Part shown: one piece after another, positions 17,217 to 25,389 of the stretch | How positions within the stretch are numbered: the first letter of the stretch is position 1 | Layout of the letters: each line of letters opens with the position of its first letter | From: Vacuolonema iberomarrocanum LEGE 07170 | GTDB taxonomy: Bacteria > Cyanobacteriota > Cyanobacteriia > Elainellales > Elainellaceae | Reading direction: 5' to 3' | NCBI GenBank assembly: GCA_015207365.1 | Contig: JADEXA010000011.1 | Coordinates: forward strand, 62,001 to 126,000 | Length of the DNA: 64,000 nt | Translations under genes and position numbers: made by a program | The notes under the pieces: model-generated | Databases searched by the model: none | Seen by the model: only the letters and a program-made list of their open reading frames with translations | What the model was told of the DNA's origin: nothing

Positions 17217-17265
17217 GAAAAACCCAACTATCGCTTTTGCAGCGGGCACAAGCGATAGTTGGGTT
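17217..17265 (-). terminator. Rho-independent terminator of the NERD-domain gene
   Basis: AACCCAACTATCGCTT (17221-17236) pairs perfectly over 16 bp with 17250-17265. Read on the minus strand the hairpin is followed by TTTTTC. It lies 26 bp past the stop of the NERD gene, the right position and orientation for its terminator. Confidence 0.7.
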
Positions 17266-17291
17266 CTACGGCTATTTAACCGGATGCGATA

Positions 17292-17981
17292 TCACTCCTT
17301 AGCGCGCATATAGCGACAGGTTGGATAGTTGCTGCAGCCGTAGAACTGATTGCCTGCGTTTTGACCGCGCTTAGCCGTGCGCAGTTTTAGCTCGCCGCCA
17401 CACTTGGGGCAGATCGTCGTGCTGCTGTGGCGATCGCGCAAGGACTTGACATGCTGGGAGTGGGTTTTCCAGCTTTTTGGAAGGCGTCCTGTGGCGATCG
17501 CCTCGCCAATCAGCATTACCTCCGTCTCGCTGAAAAGAATCTCAGTTTTGCTTTTGATATAGCGGCTGTAACCCGTCTGGAGAACATTCTCCGGCATGTC
17601 TGTTTTGAATGTGCATTCGCCCCAAAAGAAGACAATCGAATGCAATTTCTCGTGGTCAATTTGCAAGAACGCTGCCAGAGCTTTTGTGTGGCGATAGTTC
17701 TGGTACAGGGGATTCTGAAATTTGTACTTCTTAGCGTGAAAAACTTGCGTCCACTGGGGTTGATTTTTGCTGCCATAAATCCACCCACCCATGTTTTTCG
17801 TCTCAATCACAAAGATTCCGTAGCGAGAGACGATGACATGATCGATTTGGGTTGTTCCGCGATCGCTGGGGATCGTGACGTTGTTGAATTGCTTGTAAAT
17901 GCTGGAGTCAAGTTTGAGGCAATGCACCAGCATGGTTTGGGCTTCGCCAAGCCAGCCTTTGAAAGACGAAATGAGAGACAT
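17292..17981 (-). CDS. NERD nuclease-related domain protein with topoisomerase-type zinc finger
   Basis: About 229 residues from the ATG at 17981. The NERD domain shows the restriction-endonuclease-like core GTTQIDHVIVSRYGIFVIE followed by TKN, with the D...E.K catalytic pattern. The C-terminus is a type IA topoisomerase C4 zinc ribbon (CPKCGGEL then CSNYPTC), which binds single-stranded DNA. Such proteins are predicted nucleases; no member's cellular role is certain to me. In-frame sequence extends upstream to 18134, but has no family similarity I recognise. Intrinsic terminator follows. Confidence 0.8.
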   Translation of the reverse strand: MSLISSFKGWLGEAQTMLVHCLKLDSSIYKQFNNVTIPSDRGTTQIDHVIVSRYGIFVIETKNMGGWIYGSKNQPQWTQVFHAKKYKFQNPLYQNYRHTKALAAFLQIDHEKLHSIVFFWGECTFKTDMPENVLQTGYSRYIKSKTEILFSETEVMLIGEAIATGRLPKSWKTHSQHVKSLRDRHSSTTICPKCGGELKLRTAKRGQNAGNQFYGCSNYPTCRYMRAKE

Positions 17982-18215
17982 AATTTCAACAGAGCGATTG
18001 TCGTTGCCAGCGCTAAATTGTGAGTTCAGGTTCATTTCAAAACACTGAGTCTCCGCCCACCTCTGTATTTGTCCCGAAGCGGAACCTCCAGCCAATGCTG
18101 CTATCGGAGGTTTACACGGCTCGTCTGGCTGCACGATTCCTATAACGCTTGTTAAACGGGCATCGGTTCTTGAAGTAAATGTTGCAGAATAGAGTAAATT
18201 CTTGTTTCGGCTCGT

Positions 18216-18407
18216 TTGGGCTTACATCTCGGACCTATATCTTCTGTGTTTCGATTGTCTGTGTTTCGCTTTGATTTTCAGCCGGGTCGTATCGGCACCG
18301 TTGCGATTGATCCGTTGAATTATTGGAGCTTGTGGGTGCCGCTGGGCTTATTGGGGTTGATTGTGGCGATGGCCGTCTATTTTGTTTTGCTGGACACCCG
18401 GCGATAG
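18216..18407 (+). CDS. Possible small membrane protein before scpA
   Basis: An open frame of up to 63 codons whose last 35 encode PLNYWSLWVPLGLLGLIVAM and a further hydrophobic stretch, ending LLDTRR: one transmembrane helix with a basic end. It stops 7 bp before scpA. The start is uncertain: TTG 18216, GTG 18246 and an internal TTG are possible and no ribosome-binding site decides. The hydrophobic pattern and tight spacing argue for a real gene. I do not recognise the family. Confidence 0.4.
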   Translation: MGLHLGPISSVFRLSVFRFDFQPGRIGTVAIDPLNYWSLWVPLGLLGLIVAMAVYFVLLDTRR

Positions 18408-18414
18408 GTAATTT

Positions 18415-19266
18415 ATGGCACTTTCCCTGGCACAAAATGCGATCGCATTTTTGATCGACCTTGCCGAGCAGGGAGAGATTGACCCGTGGGATGTGAACGT
18501 GATTGACGTGATCGATCGCTTCCTCAGCCAGCTCAAGCCCGACCAGACCCCAGAAGGAAGCCGAGCGATCTACGAATCGAATCTTTCGGAGTCAGGGCAG
18601 GCCTTCCTCTACGCCTCTATGCTGGTCTTGCTTAAAGCCGATGACCTGGCACGACAGGAGGAAAAGCAACAACAAGGCGATGACGAATTGATGGAGGATT
18701 TGCTGGCTGATGAGGCGTTGATGGATGCGCCACTGCCCCTTAGCCTGGAGCGGCAGATCCGCCGTCGTGCCGTTGCCCGGCCACAGCAAAATCGCCGCGT
18801 TACCTTGCAAGAGCTGATTGCCCAACTAGAGGTGATGGCATCGGCGGTTGCCGAGCATAAACCCCGGATTCGCACCCGCCGCCCCCGCCCCCATTCCCGC
18901 AGCAAGGCCGTACGGGCGATCGCCCAACTCGCCCACCAGGAAAACCTCTCAGAAATGGCCGAAGCCCTGGATCGCTTCCTCTCAACGGAATGGGAGCAAA
19001 TCCGCCCAGACGAAGAATGGACGGACTTTGAAACGCTCGTGCAATATTGGATCGAATCAGACATTGGTCAGCAGGTGCGCCAGGCCTCCAGTCACCACAC
19101 TGACCAGAGCGATCGCGTTGGCGTGTTCTGGGCCTTACTGTTTCTCTCTGCCCAGTCCAAAGTGGAGTTAGAGCAAAACGAGTTTTACCAAGATTTACGA
19201 GTACGTAGCCTCAAGTCTTCTGAAATTGCCACCAGCGATGCAACGTCCTTTGTTCTGCCCGACTAA
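18415..19266 (+). CDS. scpA: Segregation and condensation protein A
   Basis: A 283-residue kleisin. The N-terminal helical domain (IAFLIDLAEQGEIDPWDVNV) carries the ScpA signature LI..G.IDPWD.N, binding the SMC neck. The middle is a variable acidic and Arg-rich linker, and the C-terminal winged helix (SDRVGVFWALLFLSAQSKVE) binds the SMC head. With SMC and ScpB it forms the bacterial condensin. It is somewhat longer than firmicute ScpA, mostly in the linker. No scpB is in the window. Confidence 0.88.
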   Translation: MALSLAQNAIAFLIDLAEQGEIDPWDVNVIDVIDRFLSQLKPDQTPEGSRAIYESNLSESGQAFLYASMLVLLKADDLARQEEKQQQGDDELMEDLLADEALMDAPLPLSLERQIRRRAVARPQQNRRVTLQELIAQLEVMASAVAEHKPRIRTRRPRPHSRSKAVRAIAQLAHQENLSEMAEALDRFLSTEWEQIRPDEEWTDFETLVQYWIESDIGQQVRQASSHHTDQSDRVGVFWALLFLSAQSKVELEQNEFYQDLRVRSLKSSEIATSDATSFVLPD

Positions 19267-19716
19267 TTGGGACAGTTTTACTTGACTTCTTATCCATTCA
19301 ATGGTGTTTACGGGTTGTCGATCGCATCATTCGAGGCTACGGTGTTGAAGGATTGAAATCTGAAACGTCGTTCAGAACTTTATTTACGGAAACTAAAGTC
19401 TTCAACCGTTAGTTTTCAGTAGATATTGGGGCATACTACACCTGTATTTTTACAGCGCCACACAAAAATTTACTTCAGCTTTAAGAGACGCTGGCCTTTT
19501 TAGAAACTTGCTAAAGGTGTCGCAAGAAAATCCTTGCTAAAGGTGTCGCAAGAGAAACTTGCTAAAGGTGCCGCAAGAAGCCCTTGTTGAAGGTGTCGCA
19601 AGAGAAACTTGCTAAAGGTGCCGCAAGAAAATTGAGCCGCCAGCTACGCTCTATGGCAAGCTGAATCAGGTTATTCTGAATACCAACTGAACCTAGCCCA
19701 GGGGTATAGCACTGTT
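19267..19716. other. Intergenic region before the nucleotidyltransferase gene
   Basis: A 450-bp gap between two plus-strand genes. Its last third holds the 25-bp tandem repeats at 19507-19632; the first 240 bp are AT-richer and show no gene or clear structure. Confidence 0.4.
19507..19632 (+). repeat. Five tandem 25-26-bp repeats with internal dyads
   Basis: Five head-to-tail units (19507, 19533, 19558, 19583, 19608) of consensus CTTGCTAAAGGTGTCGCAAG plus a 5-6-bp A-rich joint. CTTGC and GCAAG in each unit are complementary, so each can form a small hairpin. Unit 4 is the most diverged. The 25-bp period is not a multiple of three, so it is not coding. The array ends 84 bp before the nucleotidyltransferase ATG. 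Confidence 0.9.
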
Positions 19717-20880
19717 ATGAAAGCAATGATCCTCGCTGCGGGAAAAGGAACACGGGTTCGCCCGATTACTTACACCATCCCAAAGCCAATGATCCCAATT
19801 TTGCAAAAGCCCGTAATGGAGTTTTTGCTTGAGTTGCTGAGGCAGCACGGCTTCACGGAAGTGATGGTTAACGTCAGCCATCTGGCCTATGAAATTGAGA
19901 GCTACTTCCGTGATGGGCAGCGGTTTGGCGTGCAAATTGCTTACTCGTTTGAGGGGCGAATTGTTGATGGCGAACTGGTTGGAGAAGCGGTTGGTTCGGC
20001 CGGAGGAATGCGGCGCATTCAAGACTTTAGCCCCTTCTTCGATGACACCTTTGTGGTGTTGTGTGGCGATGCCTTGATCGACCTCGATCTGACTGAGGCG
20101 TTGCGCTGGCATCGTGAGAAAGGGTCGATCGCCACCATCATCATGAAAGATGTTCCTCGAGAAGAGGTTTCTAGCTATGGCGTTGTCGTTACCGATGAAG
20201 ATGGCCGCATCAAGAAGTTTCAGGAAAAGCCTCCCGTTGAAGAAGCATTGAGCACCAGCATCAACACCGGGATCTATATTTTTGAACCCGAAATTTTTGA
20301 TTACATTCCCTCTGGAGTTCCCTTTGATATTGGAGGCGATTTATTTCCCAAGCTGGTCGAAAACGAAGCGCCTTTCTACGGTATCTCGATGGATTTCCAG
20401 TGGATTGATATCGGGAAAGTGCCCGACTACTGGCAAGCGGTTCGTAGCGTCCTGACTGGCGAAGTGAAGAATGTCGCGATTCCTGGCCATGAAGTGGCAC
20501 CTGGCGTCTATACCGGCATCAATGTGAATGTGAACTGGGACAAGGTCGATATCAAAGGCCCAGTCTACATTGGTGGGATGACCGAAATTGAAGATGGAGC
20601 CACCATCATTGGCCCGACCATGATTGGCCCCAACTGCCATATCTGTACTGGAGCCACGGTAGATAACAGCGTCATCTTCGACTACTCGCGCCTTGGCCCC
20701 GGCGTGCGGCTTGTCGACAAGCTGGTGTTTGGTCGCTATTGCGTTGATAAAACCGGAGCCTCCATCGATGTGGCCGCTGCTGCGCTGGATTGGCTGATCA
20801 CCGATACCCGTGTGGATGTGCCTGTGGAAACGCCGGTCGAGCAACAGGCGATCGCCGAACTGCTCGGCAGCGACATCTGA
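19717..20880 (+). CDS. NDP-sugar pyrophosphorylase (mannose-1-phosphate guanylyltransferase-like)
   Basis: A 387-residue nucleotidyltransferase. The N-terminal Rossmann-like domain opens MKAMILAAGKGTRVRPIT with the pyrophosphorylase consensus and continues to PKPMIPI, VVLCGDALIDLDL (metal Asp) and FQEKP. The C-terminal third (from about 245) has hexapeptide-like repeats (YIGGMTEIEDGATIIGPTMI) of a left-handed beta-helix. Such enzymes make GDP-mannose or NDP-glucose for polysaccharides and glycolipids. The exact sugar is uncertain. Preceded by the 25-bp tandem repeats and scpA. Confidence 0.85.
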   Translation: MKAMILAAGKGTRVRPITYTIPKPMIPILQKPVMEFLLELLRQHGFTEVMVNVSHLAYEIESYFRDGQRFGVQIAYSFEGRIVDGELVGEAVGSAGGMRRIQDFSPFFDDTFVVLCGDALIDLDLTEALRWHREKGSIATIIMKDVPREEVSSYGVVVTDEDGRIKKFQEKPPVEEALSTSINTGIYIFEPEIFDYIPSGVPFDIGGDLFPKLVENEAPFYGISMDFQWIDIGKVPDYWQAVRSVLTGEVKNVAIPGHEVAPGVYTGINVNVNWDKVDIKGPVYIGGMTEIEDGATIIGPTMIGPNCHICTGATVDNSVIFDYSRLGPGVRLVDKLVFGRYCVDKTGASIDVAAAALDWLITDTRVDVPVETPVEQQAIAELLGSDI

Positions 20881-20939
20881 TCATCCACAACGGGCGTCAA
20901 AAACTACATAGATTTGGGCTTTCCCACAAAGCCTCGAAC

Positions 20940-21044
20940 GATCCCCCTAAATCCCCCTTAAAAAGGGGGACTTTGGTTTCTGGCTTCGCTTTCAATGCTC
21001 ATAAGCAACCCATTTCCCCCCTTTTTTAGGGGGGGTGGGGGATC
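20940..21044. repeat. Palindromic element with GATCCCCC / GGGGGATC ends
   Basis: A 105-bp unit bounded by GATCCCCC (20940) and GGGGGATC (21037-21044). Each end carries its own hairpin of C-run and G-run (CCCCC..GGGGG and CCCCCC..GGGGGG). Similar C-rich/G-rich palindromes are common between cyanobacterial genes. It lies between convergent genes and could also block read-through. Confidence 0.6.
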
Positions 21045-21140
21045 AAGCGCCAAATCTGGCCTTCACAGGGGTTTATTTGTACAAGAGGCTTCAGCATCCC
21101 TCTGCCTCTTTTTAGTATCGCTTTTCGATGAGCTTGGGGA

Positions 21141-21689
21141 TCAGTCCGCCAGCCCTCGCAGCTTTTTGGTGTTTTCCACTAGGCTATAGGCAAACTTATC
21201 CAGTCGTTCTCCAAGCTTGGGATCGCGCAGATTGCCGTCCTCGTCGAAGGCATTCCATGCTTGGGCGATCGCCACTTGCTCGGGGATCACAAATCCGTGA
21301 ACCCAGCGCATAATCAACCGCAGGTCATTTAGGGCATTGCTATTGGACTGCCCCCCTAAAACACTGATGCATCCGGTAACCTTGTCCGAAAGTTGATCAA
21401 AACTCATCAGATCCAGCGCGTTTTTGATAACGCCGCTGACACTGCCGTGATATTCCGGTGTGGCCAAAATCAAACCATCAGCAGCGGCAACCGTATCTTG
21501 CAGGCGACGCACATCGGGATAGTCGGGATACGCTTTGCTGCCATCGCAAAAGGGGAGATTCATCTCGCGGAAATCTAGAATTTCCATCTCTGCGCCCAGT
21601 GCCGATACCCGATCCGCAGCGAGGCGCAACGCTTGATGGCTGTGGGAGTCTTGTCGTAGGCTCCCCGCCATGCCAACAATTTTCACCAT
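21141..21689 (-). CDS. NADPH-dependent FMN reductase
   Basis: A 182-residue flavodoxin-like protein. The phosphate loop GSLRQDSHSHQALR near residue 9 and the later ATPEYHGSVSGVIKNALD (residues about 76-93) are diagnostic of the FMN_red/NAD(P)H:quinone-FMN reductase family. These enzymes reduce FMN, quinones, azo compounds or metal ions with NADPH. Cytoplasmic, no signal. No partner gene is adjacent. Confidence 0.88.
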   Translation of the reverse strand: MVKIVGMAGSLRQDSHSHQALRLAADRVSALGAEMEILDFREMNLPFCDGSKAYPDYPDVRRLQDTVAAADGLILATPEYHGSVSGVIKNALDLMSFDQLSDKVTGCISVLGGQSNSNALNDLRLIMRWVHGFVIPEQVAIAQAWNAFDEDGNLRDPKLGERLDKFAYSLVENTKKLRGLAD

Positions 21690-21875
21690 GATTTCGAATA
21701 TTCCTGGTTCTATCTGAAGGGATGAAGGAGTTTCGACACACCTCCTTTCGAATCCCCTTTATCATAACATTATCCGTAGTCGTTATGAGTTCACCTTTTT
21801 GGGTGATATTGTCGCAGACATAGTCATAAGGCAGATCAATCCCTACTACCCTTGCAAGCAGGTGAACGTAGCACA

Positions 21876-22024
21876 ATTCCTCACCCGCGACTAAACATGC
21901 GGGCTAACAGCTGCAAACCCATGAAAATGGGTTCCGCTCAGCCGCTCAAAACGATACAAACCTCGTCTCCGCTAGTTCCTTTAGTGGACTTTACAGGCTA
22001 GCCCGCAATTCATTTGCGGGTGAG
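21876..22024. repeat. Paired-hairpin element with CTCACCCGC ends
   Basis: Its left end holds CCCGC..GCGGG (hairpin at about 21878-21902) and its right end CCCGCA..TGCGGG (about 22002-22021); the outer CTCACCCGC / GCGGGTGAG and inner GGGCTA / TAGCCC are mutually complementary too. It fills much of the 410-bp gap upstream of the FMN reductase start. A short GTGGGCA/TGCCCAC hairpin follows at about 22067-22083. Confidence 0.55.
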
Positions 22025-22099
22025 TCATATGGCCAGAGCCTCTTAGTCTGCACTGTGGGGTTCAGGTGGGCACTGCCCACCCTACTAAACTCAGGTTGC

Positions 22100-22321
22100 T
22101 TACCTTTCACTCAGGCGGCGATCGATCCACTTGCGAGCGCGGCGAATGGCTTCACTGCGCGAATGGGCAAATGGGACGGCCATGGCGCACCCGTGGTCAT
22201 AATCTACCCAAACGGCGTAGGTGGTTTGTCCATTGAGTTTGCCCTGGTCGATTTCGATCCTCCACCCCCGGTAGTCGAAGGACAGCACGATGTGGGGATA
22301 GTCGGGGTCTGGAATGAGCAT
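22100..22321 (-). CDS. Conserved-looking small protein, function unknown
   Basis: A 73-residue protein from the ATG at 22321 (MLIPDPDYPHIVLSFDYRGW) ending ARKWIDRRLSER. It is soluble, with alternating strands, then a helical Arg-rich C-terminus; no cysteine cluster or membrane segment. The open frame extends upstream to 22441 but that part lacks coding character. The balanced composition and clean beta-alpha pattern suggest a real gene. I do not recognise the family. Confidence 0.5.
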   Translation of the reverse strand: MLIPDPDYPHIVLSFDYRGWRIEIDQGKLNGQTTYAVWVDYDHGCAMAVPFAHSRSEAIRRARKWIDRRLSER

Positions 22322-22439
22322 GGATTTAGTTTTGGAGGGGCCAAGGGAGATGCGTTGAGTCAAGCCCTTAAAGGGATAGCATACGAAAGATGGCAAATGA
22401 GACAGTGACGAAGCACACAAGATTGCAAATCCACTATCC

Positions 22440-22655
22440 AATTACGCCACCCAAGCGTCCCCTCTGCTAAAAGAAATTAGGCTGAGCCGTGAGCTGTTGG
22501 GCTCAGCATTGATGCTGAAAACCGATGGCTGAAAATCGACAGAAATGTAACACAGTTTTCCGGATGGTCTACCGAAGCAGGGGAAGAGTGGAATGGTAGA
22601 TGCACCCTGATTCTTAACTCCCTACGCCTCCTAGAGGCTTCGGGAGTTTTTTTTT
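22440..22655 (+). ncRNA. Candidate structured non-coding RNA
   Basis: No gene lies on the plus strand here, yet a strong intrinsic terminator ends the stretch (22616-22655). Upstream are GCTGAGCC / GGGCTCAGC (about 22481-22506), CAGCAT/ATGCTG, CGAT/ATCG and TCTACC / GGTAGA pairings. This combination suggests a transcript of 150-200 nt. The 5' end is unknown, and I could not match it to 6S, SRP, tmRNA or Yfr RNAs by eye. Confidence 0.35.
22616..22655 (+). terminator. Rho-independent terminator with nine T residues
   Basis: AACTCCC pairs with GGGAGTT, with an inner GCCTC/GAGGC stem, followed directly by TTTTTTTTT (22647-22655). It terminates plus-strand transcription where no plus-strand CDS exists. 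Confidence 0.85.
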
Positions 22656-22661
22656 GCTTAC

Positions 22662-22716
22662 AGAATCCAAGGATGAATTTTGAAGCCCTTGTGCTATTGG
22701 GGCTGCAAAATTCATC
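22662..22716. repeat. Hairpin element, family IV, copy 1 (AGAATCCAAGGATGA)
   Basis: AGAATCCAAGGATGA (22662-22676) runs into the stem GATGAATTTTG / CAAAATTCATC (22672-22682 and 22706-22716) with an inner GCCC/GGGC pair. A second element at 25580-25642 has the same 15-base opening but a different stem. Confidence 0.6.
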
Positions 22717-22751
22717 TGGTTAGCACCTGGGTGACTAACAAACCTTTGAGT

Positions 22752-22852
22752 TGTGGCGGTTGAAACCGCGGCTACACGAACGAAACCCGCCGTCGCGGGT
22801 TAATCAGAGTCCGCGTAGGCGGACTTTGCACATATAGACGCGGTTTCAACCG
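22752..22852. repeat. Palindromic repeat with GGCGGTTGAAACCGCG ends
   Basis: GGCGGTTGAAACCGCG near 22757 and its complement CGCGGTTTCAACCGCC near 22838 bound the unit. Inside are AACCCGC/GCGGGTT and AAAGTCCGCCTACGC-type hairpins. No coding capacity. A left-half copy of the family I element (GGGCTTACGCA) follows at about 22877. Confidence 0.6.
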
Positions 22853-22926
22853 CCCGTTTCGAGCTTTTGTCAATGGGGCTTACGCATTGTGTTGATGGGG
22901 TGGACACAGCGCGCTCACGGTATTAA

Positions 22927-24180
22927 CTATGGGTTTTTCACCATAGAGGTTGGCATGGTGTCGATGGCATAGACATCGGGGCTTCGCCCCAGTGCGAAGC
23001 GAACCGACTGGGCAAGATTCTTACTAGAAAATGCCATGAAGACGACTAAGCCTAGGGATGAGAGCAGTGTTGCAATGCCGAAGACAGCGCGATAGCTTGT
23101 TTGTGTGGCGATCGCCCCCAATAGCGGGCCTGCCAGCGCAATGCCCAAATCAAAGCCCACCATACAGAGGCTGAAGGTGCGCCCTCGTTCGTCTGGGGTA
23201 GAGCGATCGGCCATTAGGGCGGCCACCATCGGAACCAAGGTTCCGGCTCCGGCTCCTTCCAGTAACCCTGCCATCAGGAACCCTGTGGTTCCCTGCATTC
23301 CCCACAGGACTGCCATAGATAGGGCAAACAGCACTAAGCTAATGCTGATGAAGGGGCCTCGTCCATAGAAGTCGGAGGCGCGACCGACCAAAAGCCTGAG
23401 GGTAAATCCGGCGATCGCTGCCATCGTATAAAACAATCCCACATTTACATCAATCTGGGCCTCGTCGACCAGCAGTGGCACAAAGGTTGTGAGGGCACCA
23501 AAAGATAATCCCACCATTAGCAGCATCAAGGCTGGGATGCGGACACGGGGATCTCCCAACTTGCTCCAAAAACTAAAAGAGGGTTGGGCTTGAGTTTGGG
23601 GTGGGCGAGATGGCTCTTTGACCTGGATCGTGAAGCAGAACCCGAGCAAGCCCAGCACCCCTGCGGCTATGAATGTGGCATTAAAGCCAAACTGCGATTC
23701 CAGAAAGCCCCCTAGGGCAGGGCCTAGTCCCATGCCGATAGGATTGACCAGGCTCATATAGCCAATCAACTCGCCCCGGTTTTGTGGCGGCGATAGGTCG
23801 ATGACCAAAGCGCTAAATGCAAGTGCAAACGCGGCGATGCTGATGCCGTGAAACGCACGGATGGCAACCAAGACAATGAACGAGTCGGTCAGCCCATAGC
23901 AGAAGGGGGCGATCGCTACGGCCAGAACCCCGATGATCAGCACAATCTTGCGTCCCCGCATATCTGCCAGCCGCGCCAGGGATGACCGTGTCCCGAGTAG
24001 GCCAATGGCAAATGCCCCCATCACCCAGCCGATGGTTCGTCCTGTTCCGCCTAATGACTGCACGTAGAGTGGCAGCACAGGCAGCATTGCTGAAAGCGCC
24101 GCCCAAAATAATAGCCCTGCAATGAATAGTGTTAGGAGATTTCGTCGGACAGAGGGATGAAGCGTTTGAAAAATTTTCAA
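22927..24180 (-). CDS. MFS transporter, drug/sugar exporter type
   Basis: A 417-residue 12-helix major facilitator protein. The loop 2-3 signature appears as LARLADMRGRKIVLI and its pseudo-repeat in the second half as LVGRASDFYGRGP; helix 5 has the exporter-like GMGLGPALGGFLE (motif C). Motif C marks drug:proton antiporters and related exporters. It probably expels small hydrophobic compounds, but the substrate is not predictable. A structured non-coding element (24233-24339) sits 53 bp upstream of its start. Confidence 0.85.
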   Translation of the reverse strand: MKIFQTLHPSVRRNLLTLFIAGLLFWAALSAMLPVLPLYVQSLGGTGRTIGWVMGAFAIGLLGTRSSLARLADMRGRKIVLIIGVLAVAIAPFCYGLTDSFIVLVAIRAFHGISIAAFALAFSALVIDLSPPQNRGELIGYMSLVNPIGMGLGPALGGFLESQFGFNATFIAAGVLGLLGFCFTIQVKEPSRPPQTQAQPSFSFWSKLGDPRVRIPALMLLMVGLSFGALTTFVPLLVDEAQIDVNVGLFYTMAAIAGFTLRLLVGRASDFYGRGPFISISLVLFALSMAVLWGMQGTTGFLMAGLLEGAGAGTLVPMVAALMADRSTPDERGRTFSLCMVGFDLGIALAGPLLGAIATQTSYRAVFGIATLLSSLGLVVFMAFSSKNLAQSVRFALGRSPDVYAIDTMPTSMVKNP

Positions 24181-24232
24181 GATAATTCCACTCTAAACAA
24201 GGGTGTTGCTAGGCAGCATAGAAAACCACAAC

Positions 24233-24339
24233 GCGAAACGAAACCTCTCATCGGGTCAACTTGCTGAAACGCAAGCTATTTAGCCCGATCTGGAGGGTCG
24301 AAATAGATCGACTCAGTGCCCGTTTCGCTGGCGCTTTTT
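24233..24339. other. Three-way-junction-like structured element
   Basis: Outer stem GCGAAACG (24233-24240) with CGTTTCGC (24321-24328). One inner arm is CCTC/GAGG then ATCGGG (24250-24255) with CCCGAT (24284-24289), then CTTGC with GCAAG (24260-24264, 24271-24275). The other is GTCGA with TCGAC (about 24297-24311). On the plus strand TTTTT follows at 24335, terminator-like; on the minus strand it would form the 5' leader of the MFS gene. The rest of the 317-bp gap is featureless. Confidence 0.45.
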
Positions 24340-24497
24340 CTATGGTGCGTTAATCGCCTCTTTCGTGCACTGTCCAGCCATCAATAGAGTTCCCACCCAT
24401 AGCGAAAACTTCCCAAGCTTATATGTGAATAAAACCTGAGAAGTTAACAATTTAATAGTTGGGTGCGATTGCTCGGCTGCGTGCTGAGCAAAGCTGT

Positions 24498-24770
24498 CTA
24501 AACAGAGGCTGTTTCTGCCGCTGGATAGATGCTAATTTTCTTGCGACTCTTGCCTTTGCGCTCGAAGGTAACAATTCCATCGACCAATGCAAACAGGGTG
24601 TCGTCTTTGCCCCGTCCAACGTTTGCACCAGGGTGGAATTTGGTTCCGCGCTGGCGAACCAAAATATTGCCGGCTCGCACAACTTGGCCACCATAACGCT
24701 TGACCCCAAGCCGCTGAGCATTTGAATCCCGACCGTTGCGGGTACTACCTGTTCCTTTCTTATGAGCCAT
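24498..24770 (-). CDS. rpmA: 50S ribosomal protein L27
   Basis: A 90-residue L27: [20 protein letters not shown], then LGVKRYGGQ and [17 protein letters not shown] core (here [13 protein letters not shown]). The N-terminus already begins with AHKKG, so no processing extension is present, unlike firmicutes. L27 reaches the peptidyl-transferase centre. It lies 187 bp downstream of rplU, the usual L21-L27 pairing. Confidence 0.97.
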   Translation of the reverse strand: MAHKKGTGSTRNGRDSNAQRLGVKRYGGQVVRAGNILVRQRGTKFHPGANVGRGKDDTLFALVDGIVTFERKGKSRKKISIYPAAETASV

Positions 24771-24957
24771 TGTGCCGAACTCCGTCTGAGGGTGTATCTA
24801 TAGTGAATTCAGTATGGGTGAATTCAGGATTGAGCTGAAGTCAAAAATGAGTGAATCAAGCGCAAGTATTGCTATCAACCCCATCCATCAATGTAGCAGA
24901 TACGCTGAGAGAGCCTCTGAATTGGATTGAATGGATGGGGCGAGGAGGGCGATCGCC

Positions 24958-25389
24958 CTATGCCTCTGCGGCAACAGTATCAGCGGGAGCTTCGGGAGCC
25001 TCCGTCGCTGCGGGTTCCGCTTCCGTGCTGGGTGCCGTATCTGCAACCTCAGTGCTGCCTGCGATCGCAGTGCCATTCAACGTAATGGACTCGATCATCA
25101 AGCGGGTCAACTCCTGACGGTGCCCTTGCTTTTTGCGCGTCTTCTTCTTTGGACGCATCTTATAAACAATGACCTTGCGACCCCGCAAGTGACGCATGAC
25201 GGTTGCTTCAACCGTCGCACCTTCTACAAAGGGTTGCCCGACCGATGCATCGCCGTCATTGTCGACAAATAGAACTTTGTCGAAGGTCAATTTACTCTCT
25301 TCGTCAGCATGAATGCGGTCTACATCGTAAAACCGACCGACTTCTACCCGGAACTGCTGACCTCCGGTTTCGATAATTGCGTATCCCAT
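24958..25389 (-). CDS. rplU: 50S ribosomal protein L21
   Basis: A 143-residue L21. [18 protein letters not shown] and the conserved [20 protein letters not shown] place the complete ribosomal domain within about residues 1-108. It continues with about 35 residues of Ala/Glu/Thr-rich low-complexity sequence ending DTVAAEA. L21 binds 23S rRNA near the base of the 50S subunit. The tail is acidic, unlike the domain, and probably disordered. Confidence 0.96.
   Translation of the reverse strand: MGYAIIETGGQQFRVEVGRFYDVDRIHADEESKLTFDKVLFVDNDGDASVGQPFVEGATVEATVMRHLRGRKVIVYKMRPKKKTRKKQGHRQELTRLMIESITLNGTAIAGSTEVADTAPSTEAEPAATEAPEAPADTVAAEA

Noticed and set aside
17982..18134. N-terminal extension of the NERD protein
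   Set aside because: The 51 upstream codons lack similarity to the family and a ribosome-binding site; the NERD domain starts right after the chosen Met.
19507..19632. CRISPR-like array
   Set aside because: Units are directly adjacent with only 5-6-bp joints, there are no unique spacers, and no cas gene is near.
22385..22470. tRNA-like stretch on the minus strand (GGGTGGCGTAATTGGATAG resembles a D-arm region)
   Set aside because: No matching anticodon stem, no TTCGA T-loop and no acceptor pairing could be found; at most a chance resemblance or decayed tRNA fragment.
24233..24339. Hammerhead or known riboswitch in the structured element
   Set aside because: The conserved CUGANGA...GAAA core is absent, and I could not match any riboswitch consensus by eye.
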